Assembly: GCA_902475855.1 (NCBI GenBank)
Contig: CABSBF010000004.1
Span: 1 to 64,000, forward strand
Length of the DNA: 64,000 nt
Reading direction: 5' to 3'
Origin: an uncultured Eubacteriales bacterium
GTDB lineage: Bacteria; Bacillota; Clostridia; Oscillospirales; Oscillospiraceae
Made by a program: the position numbers and the translations under genes. The notes under the pieces were generated by a model, which was given only the letters and a program-made list of their open reading frames with translations, was not told the DNA's origin and ran no database searches. Position 1 is the first letter of the stretch, and each line of letters opens with the position of its first letter. Below are positions 52,268 to 61,094 of the stretch, piece by piece.

Positions 52268-54183
52268 TGTTCAACCTCCGGCTTGTTCCCATCAGCCTGC
52301 GCAGGCGCGGGCAGACGATGCGTATCGGCATTGACATAGGCCATCAGCTCATCGCCCGTGATCGTTTCCTTTTGCAGCAGATAGAGAGAAATCTCATCCA
52401 GCAGAGCGCGGTTTTCCTGCAAGAGCGATTTTGCATTTTCATAGCAGGTGTCAAGCAGCTTGTGAATTTCACTGTCGGCATCGGCCGCCGTGCTCTGCGC
52501 ACAGTCCATATAGGACTGCCCGTCGAGATATTCGTTGCCGCCGGCGGCCAGCGTCATCAGGCCGATCTTGTCGCTCATACCAAACTGCGTGACCATCTTT
52601 CGGGCAAGATCGGTCGCACGCTGGATGTCATTGGCGGCGCCGGTCGTCTGGATGCCGAACACCGTCTGTTCCGCGGCGCGGCCGCCGAGGAGTGTCTGAA
52701 GCTGAATAAGCAGTTCTTCCTTGGAGTTCAGGTATTTCTCCTCCTCCGGCATCTGCATGGTGTAACCCAGCGCACCGGAGGTATGCGGAACGATCGTGAT
52801 CTTGGACACCGGCTGGCTGTGCTTGCGCAGGGCGGCAACCAGTGCGTGGCCGACCTCGTGATAGGCCACGATGCGTTTTTCGATATCTGTCAGGACAGTA
52901 CCCTTCTTTTCGGTTCCTGCGATGACGGTTTCAAAAGAGACCAGCAGGTCCTCCTGATTGACCATCTGTCTGCCCTGACGGACAGCGCGCAGCGCCGCCT
53001 CGTTGACCAGATTGGCAAGATCCGCACCGACTGCGCCTGCCGTGGCCTGCGCCAGCTTCTTAAGATCGACATCCTCCGCCAGCTTGATGTTGCGCGTGTG
53101 TACCAGGAGAGTCTGATAGCGCCCTTCCAGATTTGGACGGTCAACAACAATGCGGCGGTCAAACCGTCCGGCGCGCAGAAGCGCCTTATCAAGAATCTCC
53201 GGACGGTTCGTGGCCGCCAGAATGACTACGCCCTTGGAGGAGTCGAAGCCGTCAATTTCTGCAAGGAGCTGATTGAGGGTCTGCTCGCGCTCGTCATTTC
53301 CGCCGAATCTGGAATCGCGGCTGCGGCCGATGGCGTCGATCTCATCAACAAAGATGATTGCCGGGGCAACTTTAGATGCTTCTTTGAACAGATCGCGCAC
53401 ACGGCTTGCGCCGACACCCACAAACATCTCCACAAAGTCCGAACCGGAGATGGAAAAGAATGGCACATGTGCCTCGCCTGCGACTGCCTTGGCAAGCAGA
53501 GTCTTGCCGGTACCGGGAGAGCCGACCAGCAGCGCACCCTTCGGCAGCTTTGCGCCGATGGCAGTATACTTTTTGGGATTGTGAAGGAAATCAATGATTT
53601 CCTGCAGGGATTCCTTTGCCTCGTCCTGGCCGGCAACATCCTTGAAGGTCACGCCGGTTTCCTTCTCCATATAGACCTTCGCCTTGCTTTTCCCGATGTT
53701 GCCGATACCGCCGAACCCATCGCCGCCGCCGTTTTTTGCCATCAGGAAGCGGCCGAGCAGGCTCAGGCCGAAGAACAGCAGCAGCGGAAACAGCAGCCAC
53801 GAAAAAATCATGGAGCTCTGCTCAACGATTTTTCCGCTGAACTTCACGCCGTTCTCTTTGAGCTGCTGCACGACGGGCGTAAGATCAACATTGGGCAGAA
53901 TCCCCGTATAATACACTGTTTTCAGGCGGGAATCGTCATCCTTTTTGAGAACGAAGTCAATGCGGTCTGCTTCGATCTGCACTTGACTGATCTCATCTCC
54001 GTTGAGCTTATCCAGAAAAGCATCATACGTAACCTCCTCCTGCTGTGAAGAGCGCAGGAAGTTGATGAGCTGGTTTCCGAGGATTGTCACAATGATCACC
54101 GCAACGATAAGCCAGAGAATGGACAGCTTTGATTTGTTGTTATTGTCGTTCTCCGGGCGGCGCTTTGGGTCTTGATTTGCCAT
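52264..54183 (-). CDS. ftsH: ATP-dependent zinc metalloprotease FtsH
   Basis: 639 residues. Two N-terminal helices (about 19-37 and about 117-137) flank an extracellular domain. AAA domain: Walker A GSPGTGKT and Walker B ATIIFVDEIDAIG, with second region of homology ATNRPEILDKALLRAGRFDR. Protease zinc site HEVGH, with the third ligand Asp in the following helix (ATDLARKM). It degrades misfolded membrane proteins. ATG at 54183 with GGGAGGAG five bases upstream is preferred to an in-frame start at 54204. First gene of the ftsH-mscS pair, read from 54219-54247. Confidence 0.96.
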   Translation of the reverse strand: MANQDPKRRPENDNNNKSKLSILWLIVAVIIVTILGNQLINFLRSSQQEEVTYDAFLDKLNGDEISQVQIEADRIDFVLKKDDDSRLKTVYYTGILPNVDLTPVVQQLKENGVKFSGKIVEQSSMIFSWLLFPLLLFFGLSLLGRFLMAKNGGGDGFGGIGNIGKSKAKVYMEKETGVTFKDVAGQDEAKESLQEIIDFLHNPKKYTAIGAKLPKGALLVGSPGTGKTLLAKAVAGEAHVPFFSISGSDFVEMFVGVGASRVRDLFKEASKVAPAIIFVDEIDAIGRSRDSRFGGNDEREQTLNQLLAEIDGFDSSKGVVILAATNRPEILDKALLRAGRFDRRIVVDRPNLEGRYQTLLVHTRNIKLAEDVDLKKLAQATAGAVGADLANLVNEAALRAVRQGRQMVNQEDLLVSFETVIAGTEKKGTVLTDIEKRIVAYHEVGHALVAALRKHSQPVSKITIVPHTSGALGYTMQMPEEEKYLNSKEELLIQLQTLLGGRAAEQTVFGIQTTGAANDIQRATDLARKMVTQFGMSDKIGLMTLAAGGNEYLDGQSYMDCAQSTAADADSEIHKLLDTCYENAKSLLQENRALLDEISLYLLQKETITGDELMAYVNADTHRLPAPAQADGNKPEVEQ

Positions 54184-54218
54184 GGATTCTCCTCCCTTCG
54201 GCAAATTTATACGATAGA

Positions 54219-54247
54219 ATCATAGCATATTTTTCCCTTTTGTGCAA
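54219..54247 (-). promoter_or_regulatory. Sigma-A promoter of ftsH-mscS
   Basis: On the minus strand TTGCAC (54247-54242), 17 bases, TATGAT (54224-54219) with TGC extended -10; divergent from the rlmB promoter. Confidence 0.7.
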
Positions 54248-54307
54248 TGAAAAGTGTATCACGGCGCTGTAAAATTTCTATGAATTTCGAGAATTCAAAG
54301 CTGCCTG

Positions 54308-54336
54308 TTGTATCCGGCGTCTTTTTTTGCTATAAT
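54308..54336 (+). promoter_or_regulatory. Sigma-A promoter of rlmB
   Basis: TTGTAT (54308-54313), 17 bases, TATAAT (54331-54336) with TGC extended -10. Confidence 0.7.
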
Positions 54337-54376
54337 AGAGCCCAGAAACATATTCTATGACAGAGTTGGAGCTTTT

Positions 54377-55150
54377 ATGAAAAACGAGAGAGAATTTACA
54401 AAAGATACCCCCGCACCTGCGGAGGATATGATTGAAGGCCGCAACGCCATAACGGAAGCCATTCGCAGTGGCCGCACCATCAACAAGGTCTTCCTGGCCG
54501 ACGGCGATACCGATCGCGCGTTGGGCCGTTTGGCCGCAATGGCCAAGGAAGCCGGTGCCGTCGTCGTGCGCATCGACCGCCGGAAGCTCAATGAGATGAG
54601 CCTGACGGGAGCGCATCAGGGCATCATCGCCTCGGTCGCCGTCCATGACTACGCAACGATAGATGATATCCTCGCCGCAGCGGAGGCAAAGGGTGAGGCG
54701 CCTCTGATCGTCCTGTGCGACGAGCTGTCCGACCCGCATAATTTGGGCGCGATCCTGCGCACCGCGGAATGTGCCGGGGCGCACGGCGTAATCATCCCCA
54801 AGCGCCGCAGCGTCGGTTTGACCGCCGTGGTCGGCAAGGCCTCCGCCGGTGCAGTAGAATACATGCCCGTGGCGCGTGTTTCCAATCTTACCGCCGCCAT
54901 TCGTGAGCTCAAGCAGCGCGGTGTCTGGATTTTCGGCACTGCCGCAGACGGCGCAGTTCCCCTCTATTCCGCCGACCTGAAGGGGCCTGCCGCCATTGTG
55001 ATCGGCAACGAGGGAGTCGGCATGAGCCGCATTGTCGCCGATAGCTGCGATTTTAAGGTAAGTATTCCAATGAAGGGCCGTATTTCATCCTTGAACGCCT
55101 CCGCAGCGGCAGCCATTCTGCTCTACGAAGCCGTCAGACAGAGAGGATAA
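54377..55150 (+). CDS. rlmB: 23S rRNA (guanosine 2'-O)-methyltransferase RlmB
   Basis: 257 residues. An N-terminal L30e-like substrate-binding domain (MIEGRNAITEAIRSGRTINK) and the SpoU knot domain: LCDELSDPHNLGAILRTAEC, IPKRRSVGLTAVVGKASAGA, IGNEGVGMSR and IPMKGRISSLNASAAAAILL. Methylates G2251 of 23S rRNA in E. coli. The ATG at 54377 (MKNEREFTK) follows TTGGAG; the longer frame starts inside the promoter. The next gene begins five bases after the stop and is probably cotranscribed. Confidence 0.93.
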   Translation: MKNEREFTKDTPAPAEDMIEGRNAITEAIRSGRTINKVFLADGDTDRALGRLAAMAKEAGAVVVRIDRRKLNEMSLTGAHQGIIASVAVHDYATIDDILAAAEAKGEAPLIVLCDELSDPHNLGAILRTAECAGAHGVIIPKRRSVGLTAVVGKASAGAVEYMPVARVSNLTAAIRELKQRGVWIFGTAADGAVPLYSADLKGPAAIVIGNEGVGMSRIVADSCDFKVSIPMKGRISSLNASAAAAILLYEAVRQRG

Positions 55151-55155
55151 CTTCT

Positions 55156-57210
55156 ATGAGGCATCGCAAGCCGGAACAAGTGAATAAGCCCGTTCCGGCA
55201 GAACCGGCGATGCCGGAGTTTACGCTGGAAGATATTCTGGAGGAATTCGGCAGCAAGCAAGTCATACCGGCGGAAAAGCCGCCGGTGACAGTTCCTGCGG
55301 CGGAAGAGGCGAAAAAAGCTATTCCCGCTGCGGATGAGTCTGCCTTTGCATCGTTCCCGGAACCGGAGTGCTCTGCGCCGGAGCCTGTGCAGGAAGTACC
55401 GGAAGCTGCACAGGAAATGCCTGAGTCTTCCCCGCCGCATAGCTCAGCAGAGGAAAGAGCAGCGGTGCCTACTTTCCGGCCGTCCGTCTGGCAGCCTGCG
55501 CCGCCGTCTTCCGCGCCGTTTCGCGGGAAAAAGGAAGCACAGCAGCCCTCCCGTCCTGCGCGACGGCACTCTGCTGCCGTAAAGGTCGCACCGGAGGCTC
55601 CGCCTCCCCCAACGGCGCAGGAGCTTCTGGAAAAATACCGCATGATTCTGAGCGGCACCGGCCTGCGTCTCGGTCTGACCGGTTTTTTCTGTGCGATCAA
55701 TTTTCTGCTTCTGCTGTGCGGCGAATATTTTCCCGCCGTAATACAGCTTCTTCCCACCGGGCTGCCGGTCTATCTGTCCGCCGGACTGCTTGGGCTTTCC
55801 CTGCTCTTGTCCTTCGATGTTGTGATTCGCGGGCTGCGCGATCTTTTCCGGCTTCGCATCAGTCCCTTTACACTGGGCGCTCTGACCGTTGTTCTCTGTA
55901 TCACGGATGCTTTTGTATCAAAAGCCTCCTTCTGCGCCGCCGGAAGTCTGCTGCTCTATTTTCTCTTTCGCGCATTGGTGCTGCACGACCGCGGAATGCT
56001 TACAACGCTTCGAACAGTCTGTTCCATTGAAAAGCCCATGGGCATCTGCCGCATTTCCGGGCTGGAGGACAGCGCCCTCCGCTGTGACACCGGCGACCGC
56101 TCTGTGTTCTGCGGGGAACTGGAGCAGCCGGACGCCGCGCAGACGCTCTTTTGCATCTATTCTACCATTCTGCTTCCCGGAACGCTGGCCGCCGCAATCA
56201 TTTTTGCACACAGCGGCCACACCAGTTTTCTGCACGGCTGGATGCTTCTCCTGCTGGGCGCAACGCCCTGCGCGAGTCTTCTCTCCTTTGCCCGTCCGTT
56301 TCACACCCTTGCAAAGCGGCTGAGTGAGATCCATGGTGCGCTGTGCGGCTGGTACGGCGCCGGAATCTTCAGCGGCAGGCATACCATTCTGCTGCGCGAC
56401 GGCGACCTGTTCCCCATGGATGGCGTCCGTTCCAACGGTATGAAGCTCTATGCCGCACACCCCGCTGCAAAGGTCATCGGCTACGCGCTTGCAGCGCTGC
56501 AAGCCTGTGAAAGTCCCCTGACGCAGCTCTTCGAGTCTCTGTTGGAGGCTCAGTTTGGAAAGCACTATCAGGCAGTCTCCCACAGGATCTATGATGCAGG
56601 CGGCGTCGGTGCGGAAATTGCAGGTGACATCGTACTTGTCGGTTCCCTGCCCTTTATGCAGAGCATGGGTGTGCATATGCCAGCCGGAACCAAGGTGCGT
56701 TTGGCGGTTTACGTCTCCATCGGCGGCGAGCTTGCAGGTGTTTTTGCCCTCAAGTACAAGCCCACCCGTTCTGCGCGGCTCGGCCTGCGGGCAGTGCTGG
56801 CAAAGTCAAAGCTGACTGTCGTGATGGCAACGCGGGACTTTTTGATCACGCCTGAGTTGATCGCAGCAAAATATGAAATTCCGACCCAGCGGCTCGTGTT
56901 TCCTCCCTACTCTGCCCGCCTGCGCTATGCCTCTGCGGAACTCGGCAGCACCGCTTGGCAGGGAGCGCTGGTTGCCAAGGACACCTTTGGTACCTTTGCC
57001 TCAACCACCGCCGCCGGGCAGAGCCTTTACTCAGCAACACTGACGCTGGCTATCCTGAATCTGCTTGCGGGCTTCTTCGGCGTCATTCTCTGCGCGCTGC
57101 TTCTGTTCTGGGGGGCAGGTGCCGCAGCCTCACCGCTTCATATTGTGCTGTTCCAGCTTTTGTGGGTGATTCTGTCGGAGTTCATTGCTTTTCTCCTCCT
57201 GCTGCTTTGA
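55156..57210 (+). CDS. Membrane protein resembling a catalytically dead P-type ATPase
   Basis: 684 residues. Residues 1-155 are a disordered Pro/Glu/Ala-rich cytoplasmic region. Six or so membrane helices follow (about 171-189, 203-222, 238-257, 261-275, 333-351, 360-377). GATPCASLLSFARPF (368-382) matches the TPC/CPC helix of metal P-type ATPases. Beyond it the chain follows a P-type order but lacks the catalytic residues: ILLRDGDLFPMDGV (411-424) stands where DKTGT belongs; DIVLVGSLPFMQSMGV and VYVSIGGELAGVFAL (519-532) match the nucleotide-domain end; VVMATRDFLITPELIAAKYE (555-574) matches the TGD region without TGD. No GDGxND is seen. Two helices close the protein. Likely a pseudoenzyme; I know no function. 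It follows rlmB by five bases. Confidence 0.8.
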   Translation: MRHRKPEQVNKPVPAEPAMPEFTLEDILEEFGSKQVIPAEKPPVTVPAAEEAKKAIPAADESAFASFPEPECSAPEPVQEVPEAAQEMPESSPPHSSAEERAAVPTFRPSVWQPAPPSSAPFRGKKEAQQPSRPARRHSAAVKVAPEAPPPPTAQELLEKYRMILSGTGLRLGLTGFFCAINFLLLLCGEYFPAVIQLLPTGLPVYLSAGLLGLSLLLSFDVVIRGLRDLFRLRISPFTLGALTVVLCITDAFVSKASFCAAGSLLLYFLFRALVLHDRGMLTTLRTVCSIEKPMGICRISGLEDSALRCDTGDRSVFCGELEQPDAAQTLFCIYSTILLPGTLAAAIIFAHSGHTSFLHGWMLLLLGATPCASLLSFARPFHTLAKRLSEIHGALCGWYGAGIFSGRHTILLRDGDLFPMDGVRSNGMKLYAAHPAAKVIGYALAALQACESPLTQLFESLLEAQFGKHYQAVSHRIYDAGGVGAEIAGDIVLVGSLPFMQSMGVHMPAGTKVRLAVYVSIGGELAGVFALKYKPTRSARLGLRAVLAKSKLTVVMATRDFLITPELIAAKYEIPTQRLVFPPYSARLRYASAELGSTAWQGALVAKDTFGTFASTTAAGQSLYSATLTLAILNLLAGFFGVILCALLLFWGAGAAASPLHIVLFQLLWVILSEFIAFLLLLL

Positions 57211-57277
57211 TTTATCGTGTTTTTTTACAAATATGACCGTCCTCTTTCGTAACATTGGCCAAATTTCTCAAATATAA

Positions 57278-57306
57278 TTGAAATCTCATTTTCCATCGTG
57301 TATAAT
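57278..57306 (+). promoter_or_regulatory. Sigma-A promoter of the EF-G-like gene
   Basis: TTGAAA (57278-57283), 17 bases, TATAAT (57301-57306); leader of about 85 bases without recognised structure. Confidence 0.8.
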
Positions 57307-57396
57307 TAATACTAATTGTGGCAACGATGTAATGCCGCCAGCAGTCCGCTCCCTTTCCAGCCTGCGGCTCTGCTCAGAAAGGAGAAAATCAAAACT

Positions 57397-59454
57397 ATGT
57401 ACACTGCGAAGGACATCCGCAATCTCTGCCTGCTCGGTCACGGCGGCGACGGCAAATCCGCGCTCTGCGAGAGCATGCTCTACCTGACCAAGGCCATTAC
57501 CCGTCTGGGCAAGCGCACCGACGGCACCACCGTTTCCGACTTCGACGACGAAGAAAAGAAGCGTCAGTATTCCATCAAGACCTCCGTCATTCCCGTCGAA
57601 TATAACGGCTGCAAGGTCAACGTGCTGGACAACCCCGGCTATTTCGATTTTGCCGGTGAGGTCGTGCAGTCCCTTCGCGTTTCCGACGCAGGTATCATCT
57701 GCCTGAGCGCAAAGTCCGGCATCGCCGTCGGCACTGAAAAGGGTTGGCAGTCTCTGGCGGACGCCGGTCTGCCCGCGATGTTCTATGTCTCCAAGCTGGA
57801 CGAGGAGCATGCAAACTTCTTTGCTACCTTTGACTCCATCCGCAGCACTTTCGGTGCTTCTGCAATTCCCTTTACCTTCCCCATCCTCAAGGGCGAGCAG
57901 GCGGTCGGCATTGTCGATCTGATTACAAAGAAGGCTTACGGCGTAGACGGCAAAGAAATTCCCCTGCCTGCCGATGCTGAGGATAGAATTGAAGAATACA
58001 TGGCCGAGCTGAACGAGCAGGTCGCTGAAACCGATGAAGCTCTGATGGAAAAGTTCTTCATGGAAGAACCCTTCACCGAAGAGGAGCTTGCCAAGGGCAT
58101 CCGCGACGGCTTGCAGCAGCGCTCCGTCACGCCCGTTTTCTGCGGCTGCGCGATGAATGGTCTGGGCACGCTCCGTCTGCTGGAGAACATCGTGAAGTTC
58201 GCACCGAACCCCCTGGAAGGCAAGCCCATGGTCACCGTGGACGAGGACGGCAATGAGTCCGAGCTGGCCATCAACCCGAATGGCAGCGCTGTTGCATTCG
58301 TGTTCAACACCGTTGCCGACCAGTATGGCAAGAACTCCTACTTCAAGGTCGTTTCCGGCGATATTGAGGACACCATGTCCGTTGTCAACGCCCGCACCGG
58401 CGACACTGAAAAGCTGGGCAACACCTTCTTCCCGCGCGGCAAGGACAACATCAAGACCTCCAAGGTCTGCTGCGGTGACATCGGCGTTTTCACAAAGCTC
58501 GCCTCGGTTCGTACCGGCGATACGCTCTGCATGCCCGGAAAGGCCGTCACCATCAAGCCCATGGAGTATGCTGAGCCCTGCTACCGCATGGCCATCTACG
58601 CCAAGACCAAGGGACAGGAAGACAAGGTCGCCAACGGTCTGGTCAAGCTGAACGAGGAAGACGCCTCCTTCACCTTTGGCAACGATCCCGAAACCAAGGA
58701 AATGATCATTGCCGGTGTCTGCGATATTCAATTGAGCGTTATCATCGCAAAGCTGCTGAGCAAGTACAAGGTTGAAGCCGAGCTTCGTCCCGCAAAGATC
58801 GCCTACCGTGAAACCATCAAGAAAAAGGTCGAAGTCCACGGCCGTCACAAGAAGCAGTCCGGCGGCCACGGCCAGTTCGGTGATGTCTACATCCGCTTTG
58901 AGCCGCAGACCGAAAGCGAAGAGATGATCTTTGCGGATGAAACCGTCGGCGGCTGCGTGCCGAAGAACTTCATCCCCTCCGTCGAAAAGGGTCTTCGCAA
59001 CTGCGTCGGCAAGGGTGTTCTGGCTGGTTACCCCGTCGTGTTCCTGAAGGCGACGCTGTACTTCGGTTCCTCCCATCCGGTCGACTCCTCCGATATGGCG
59101 TTCCAGACCGCTGCCGGCATTGCCTATAAAGAAGGTCTGCCCACTGCAAACCCGACCCTCCTTGAGCCGATCGGCGAGCTGAAGGTTTACATTCCGGACA
59201 GCAACATGGGCGACGTCATCGGCGACCTCAACAAGCGCCGCGGCCGCGTGATGGGCATGAACCCCTGCGGCAACGGTCAGCAGGTCGTAGAGGCTGAAGT
59301 CCCCATGGGTGAGATGAGCTCCTATGCCATTGATCTGCGTTCCATGACGCAGGGCCGCGGCTCCTATTCCCTCAAATTTGTTCGCTATGAGGAAGTCCCG
59401 CAGATGAATCAGGCAAAGATCATCGAGGACGCAAAGAAGAACGAAGAGGAATAA
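57397..59454 (+). CDS. Diverged EF-G-like translational GTPase
   Basis: 685 residues. It has the EF-G five-domain layout, but the G motifs differ from true EF-G: G1 is GHGGDGKS (14-21) rather than AHVDAGKT, G3 is DNPGYFDF rather than DTPGHVDF, G4 is SKLD rather than NKMD. Later domains are EF-G-like (HKKQSGGHGQFGDVYIRFEP, GSSHPVDSSDMAFQTAAGIA and the closing RSMTQGRGSYSLKFVRYEEV). This fits the second-copy EF-G group (FusA2-like) found in many Clostridia, which is not the housekeeping translocase. It has its own promoter and terminator. AAGGAG lies 12 bases before the ATG; an in-frame upstream ATG is preceded by nothing similar. Confidence 0.88.
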   Translation: MYTAKDIRNLCLLGHGGDGKSALCESMLYLTKAITRLGKRTDGTTVSDFDDEEKKRQYSIKTSVIPVEYNGCKVNVLDNPGYFDFAGEVVQSLRVSDAGIICLSAKSGIAVGTEKGWQSLADAGLPAMFYVSKLDEEHANFFATFDSIRSTFGASAIPFTFPILKGEQAVGIVDLITKKAYGVDGKEIPLPADAEDRIEEYMAELNEQVAETDEALMEKFFMEEPFTEEELAKGIRDGLQQRSVTPVFCGCAMNGLGTLRLLENIVKFAPNPLEGKPMVTVDEDGNESELAINPNGSAVAFVFNTVADQYGKNSYFKVVSGDIEDTMSVVNARTGDTEKLGNTFFPRGKDNIKTSKVCCGDIGVFTKLASVRTGDTLCMPGKAVTIKPMEYAEPCYRMAIYAKTKGQEDKVANGLVKLNEEDASFTFGNDPETKEMIIAGVCDIQLSVIIAKLLSKYKVEAELRPAKIAYRETIKKKVEVHGRHKKQSGGHGQFGDVYIRFEPQTESEEMIFADETVGGCVPKNFIPSVEKGLRNCVGKGVLAGYPVVFLKATLYFGSSHPVDSSDMAFQTAAGIAYKEGLPTANPTLLEPIGELKVYIPDSNMGDVIGDLNKRRGRVMGMNPCGNGQQVVEAEVPMGEMSSYAIDLRSMTQGRGSYSLKFVRYEEVPQMNQAKIIEDAKKNEEE

Positions 59455-59464
59455 CTCCATATCC

Positions 59465-59494
59465 AACCGGGCGGCATATGCCGCCCGGTTTTTG
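59465..59494 (+). terminator. Terminator of the EF-G-like gene
   Basis: ACCGGGCGGCAT / ATGCCGCCCGGT followed by TTTT, 10 bases past the stop. Confidence 0.85.
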
Positions 59495-59518
59495 TCGGAA
59501 GTTGTGTAAAAAATGGGC

Positions 59519-59547
59519 TTTACTTTCATTAAGAATCCTGCTATAAT
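59519..59547 (+). promoter_or_regulatory. Promoter of tRNA-Arg
   Basis: TTTACT (59519-59524), 17 bases, TATAAT (59542-59547) with TGC extended -10, 15 bases before the tRNA. Confidence 0.65.
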
Positions 59548-59562
59548 AATGGTTGTTGAAAT

Positions 59563-59638
59563 GCGCCAGTGGCTCAATGGATAGAGCATCAGATTCCGGT
59601 TCTGAGGGTTGGGGGTTCGAGTCCCTTCTGGCGTGCCA
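59563..59638 (+). tRNA. tRNA-Arg (anticodon CCG)
   Basis: 76 bases. Acceptor GCGCCAG pairs with CTGGCGT (one G-U at the end); anticodon stem TCAGA/TCTGA holds TTCCGGT, anticodon CCG (codon CGG); T-loop GGTTCGAGTCC. CCA is encoded. The genes downstream differ in composition, so its 3' end may have been an integration site, though I see no copied att sequence. Confidence 0.92.
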
Positions 59639-59640
59639 TG

Positions 59641-59672
59641 CAAAAGGCACTTGCGAAAGCAAGTGCCTTTTG
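59641..59672 (+). terminator. Terminator of tRNA-Arg
   Basis: CAAAAGGCACTTGC-GAAA-GCAAGTGCCTTTTG, perfect 14-bp stem closed by a GAAA tetraloop. Confidence 0.85.
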
Positions 59673-60013
59673 CAATGATATCCGTTCCTCTCGGAGCGGG
59701 TGATATATCTTTGAAACCAGCAGCGCCTTATTCCTTATATTGTATATGACATGCTTTTACAATTCCTTAGCTTATTTTTGCTCTATTCAGACTGTCTTTC
59801 AGATATGGAAAAGCCCAGAAATCACTGCAATTTCCGGGCTTTTGTCATTTTGGCAGACACCTGCCGGCTCTGGCTGCGGCTATGCCCCGGTACCGGCAAA
59901 ACATATGCTCTATCGCTCATGCCATATAATAAGCAAATGGCCTCTTCAGATAAGGCGCACCTCGCAAAGCCGCTGTCTCCAAGCGGCTTGCGGGGTTTTA
60001 TCGCTGTGTGCGG
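59673..60013. other. Intergenic stretch with two hairpins, no gene
   Basis: No convincing coding frame. It holds a terminator-like stem at 59809-59843 (AAAAGCCCAGAAAT / ATTTCCGGGCTTTT, one mismatch) and a second hairpin at 59964-59999 (GCAAAGCCGCT / AGCGGCTTGC) followed by GGGGTTTTA. Palindromic CCGGTACCGG lies at 59886-59895. I recall sequence of the second kind near genes of mobile elements, so it may be a relic of one; this is inference. Confidence 0.4.
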
Positions 60014-60042
60014 TTGAAATTAGTATGCTTTTCAAGTATAAT
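60014..60042 (+). promoter_or_regulatory. Sigma-A promoter of the DUF5655/MazG pair
   Basis: TTGAAA (60014-60019), 17 bases, TATAAT (60037-60042); transcript would begin about 70 bases before the first gene. Confidence 0.75.
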
Positions 60043-60118
60043 CATATCAACAAATCTTGCTAATGTTTGTCCGTGAGAAAAACAGAAGAAAAACCCGTGA
60101 TTTGCGGAGGGAAACAGA

Positions 60119-60505
60119 ATGGACACAACGATACAGGATATCCTGTTTTTCTTTGACCGGCATCAGGCTGCCTATCCGCTGTATGAGTGCTTTCAGGAAA
60201 AGCTCCTTGCCAGATTCCCCGAAAGCCGAATCAAGGTGCAAAAATCTCAAATCTCATACTATAATCGCCACCTTTACGCCTGCGTGTCCTTCTTGAAGGT
60301 AAAAAAGAAAACGGAGCTGCCGGAAGACTGTTTTGTGCTGACGCTGGGGCTGTCCGCTCCGTTGGAATCCGACCGGGTGGCGGCAAAAACCGAGCCGTAT
60401 CCGGGGCGGTGGACAACGCATTTTGTCATCAGCAGTCCGTCCGATTTGGACGAGGAGTTGTTTGATTGGATCGGGCAGGCATATCAATTTGCGCAGGCAA
60501 AATAA
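60119..60505 (+). CDS. DUF5655-domain protein
   Basis: 128 residues. SRIKVQKSQISYYNRHLYAC (36-55), PYPGRWTTHFVISSPSDLDE (92-111) and the closing LFDWIGQAYQFAQAK are the blocks I associate with DUF5655, small proteins of unknown function, some at the C-terminus of DNA-modifying or transport-related proteins. No membrane helix or signal peptide. GGAGGG precedes the ATG. It is followed after 12 bases by the MazG-like gene and likely cotranscribed. Confidence 0.75.
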   Translation: MDTTIQDILFFFDRHQAAYPLYECFQEKLLARFPESRIKVQKSQISYYNRHLYACVSFLKVKKKTELPEDCFVLTLGLSAPLESDRVAAKTEPYPGRWTTHFVISSPSDLDEELFDWIGQAYQFAQAK

Positions 60506-60517
60506 CGGAGGAAACAG

Positions 60518-60853
60518 ATGCAAGTCAACGAATATCAGAAAGCGGCTATGGCAACGCTGAATCCGGCGCTTGATAAAAAGGATGCTCTCATCAACAGCGT
60601 CATGGGCTTGTGCGGGGAATCCGGTGAAGCCATTGACATTGTGAAAAAGTGGCTGATGCAGGGGCATGAGCTGGATAAGGAACATTTGGTCAGGGAGCTT
60701 GGGGATGTGGCGTGGTATCTCGCCGAGGCTGCCACGGCATTGGATGTTCCGCTGGAGGCTGTTTTTCAGGGAAATCTGGACAAGCTGCGTCAGCGTTTCC
60801 CCAACGGCTTTGACACCGGGGCTTCGGTAAATCGCAAGGAGGGGGATTTATAG
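60518..60853 (+). CDS. MazG-like nucleotide pyrophosphohydrolase
   Basis: 111 residues. An all-alpha NTP pyrophosphatase of the MazG superfamily: GLCGESGEAIDIVKKWLMQG (31-50) with the ExxE-type metal site GESGE, and LVRELGDVAWYLAEAATALD (57-76) with ELGD. Probably hydrolyses non-canonical or excess nucleotides; small phage- and element-borne members are common. GGAGG lies before the ATG. Second gene of the accessory patch. Confidence 0.88.
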   Translation: MQVNEYQKAAMATLNPALDKKDALINSVMGLCGESGEAIDIVKKWLMQGHELDKEHLVRELGDVAWYLAEAATALDVPLEAVFQGNLDKLRQRFPNGFDTGASVNRKEGDL

Positions 60854-60876
60854 ATGCAGGATTTATCTGCCCCTGA

Positions 60877-61062
60877 CCATATACAGACCTGACAGGCAAG
60901 ACGATCATCCCGTTTGCAACCTCCGGTGGAAGCGGCATTGGCAAGACGAACGAACGCCTTGCGCCGAGCTGCAAAGGCGCAAAGCTGATGGACGGCAAGG
61001 TTTTCAAGGGCAATGTCGGGCATCAGGAGCTTGCGGCGTGGGTTGAAGGACTCGGACTTTAA
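60877..61062 (+). pseudogene. Truncated flavodoxin
   Basis: An open frame without a start, entered after a TGA, reads LTGKTIIPFATSGGSGIG, then LAPSCKGAKLMDGKVFKGN and ends ELAAWVEGLGL at a TAA at 61060. This is the C-terminal third of a flavodoxin (FMN fold; TGK-IPF-TSG-SGIG is its last strand-helix block). The N-terminal two thirds are absent: upstream is the end of the MazG-like gene. It is a deletion relic, evidence of rearrangement here. Confidence 0.75.
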
Positions 61063-61094
61063 GGGACAGACAAATCGGAATTTGAGGTGGAAAT

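Noticed and set aside
59740..60063. Plus-strand open frame of about 107 codons after tRNA-Arg
   Set aside because: No ribosome site, crosses two hairpins and a promoter, product without protein-like pattern.
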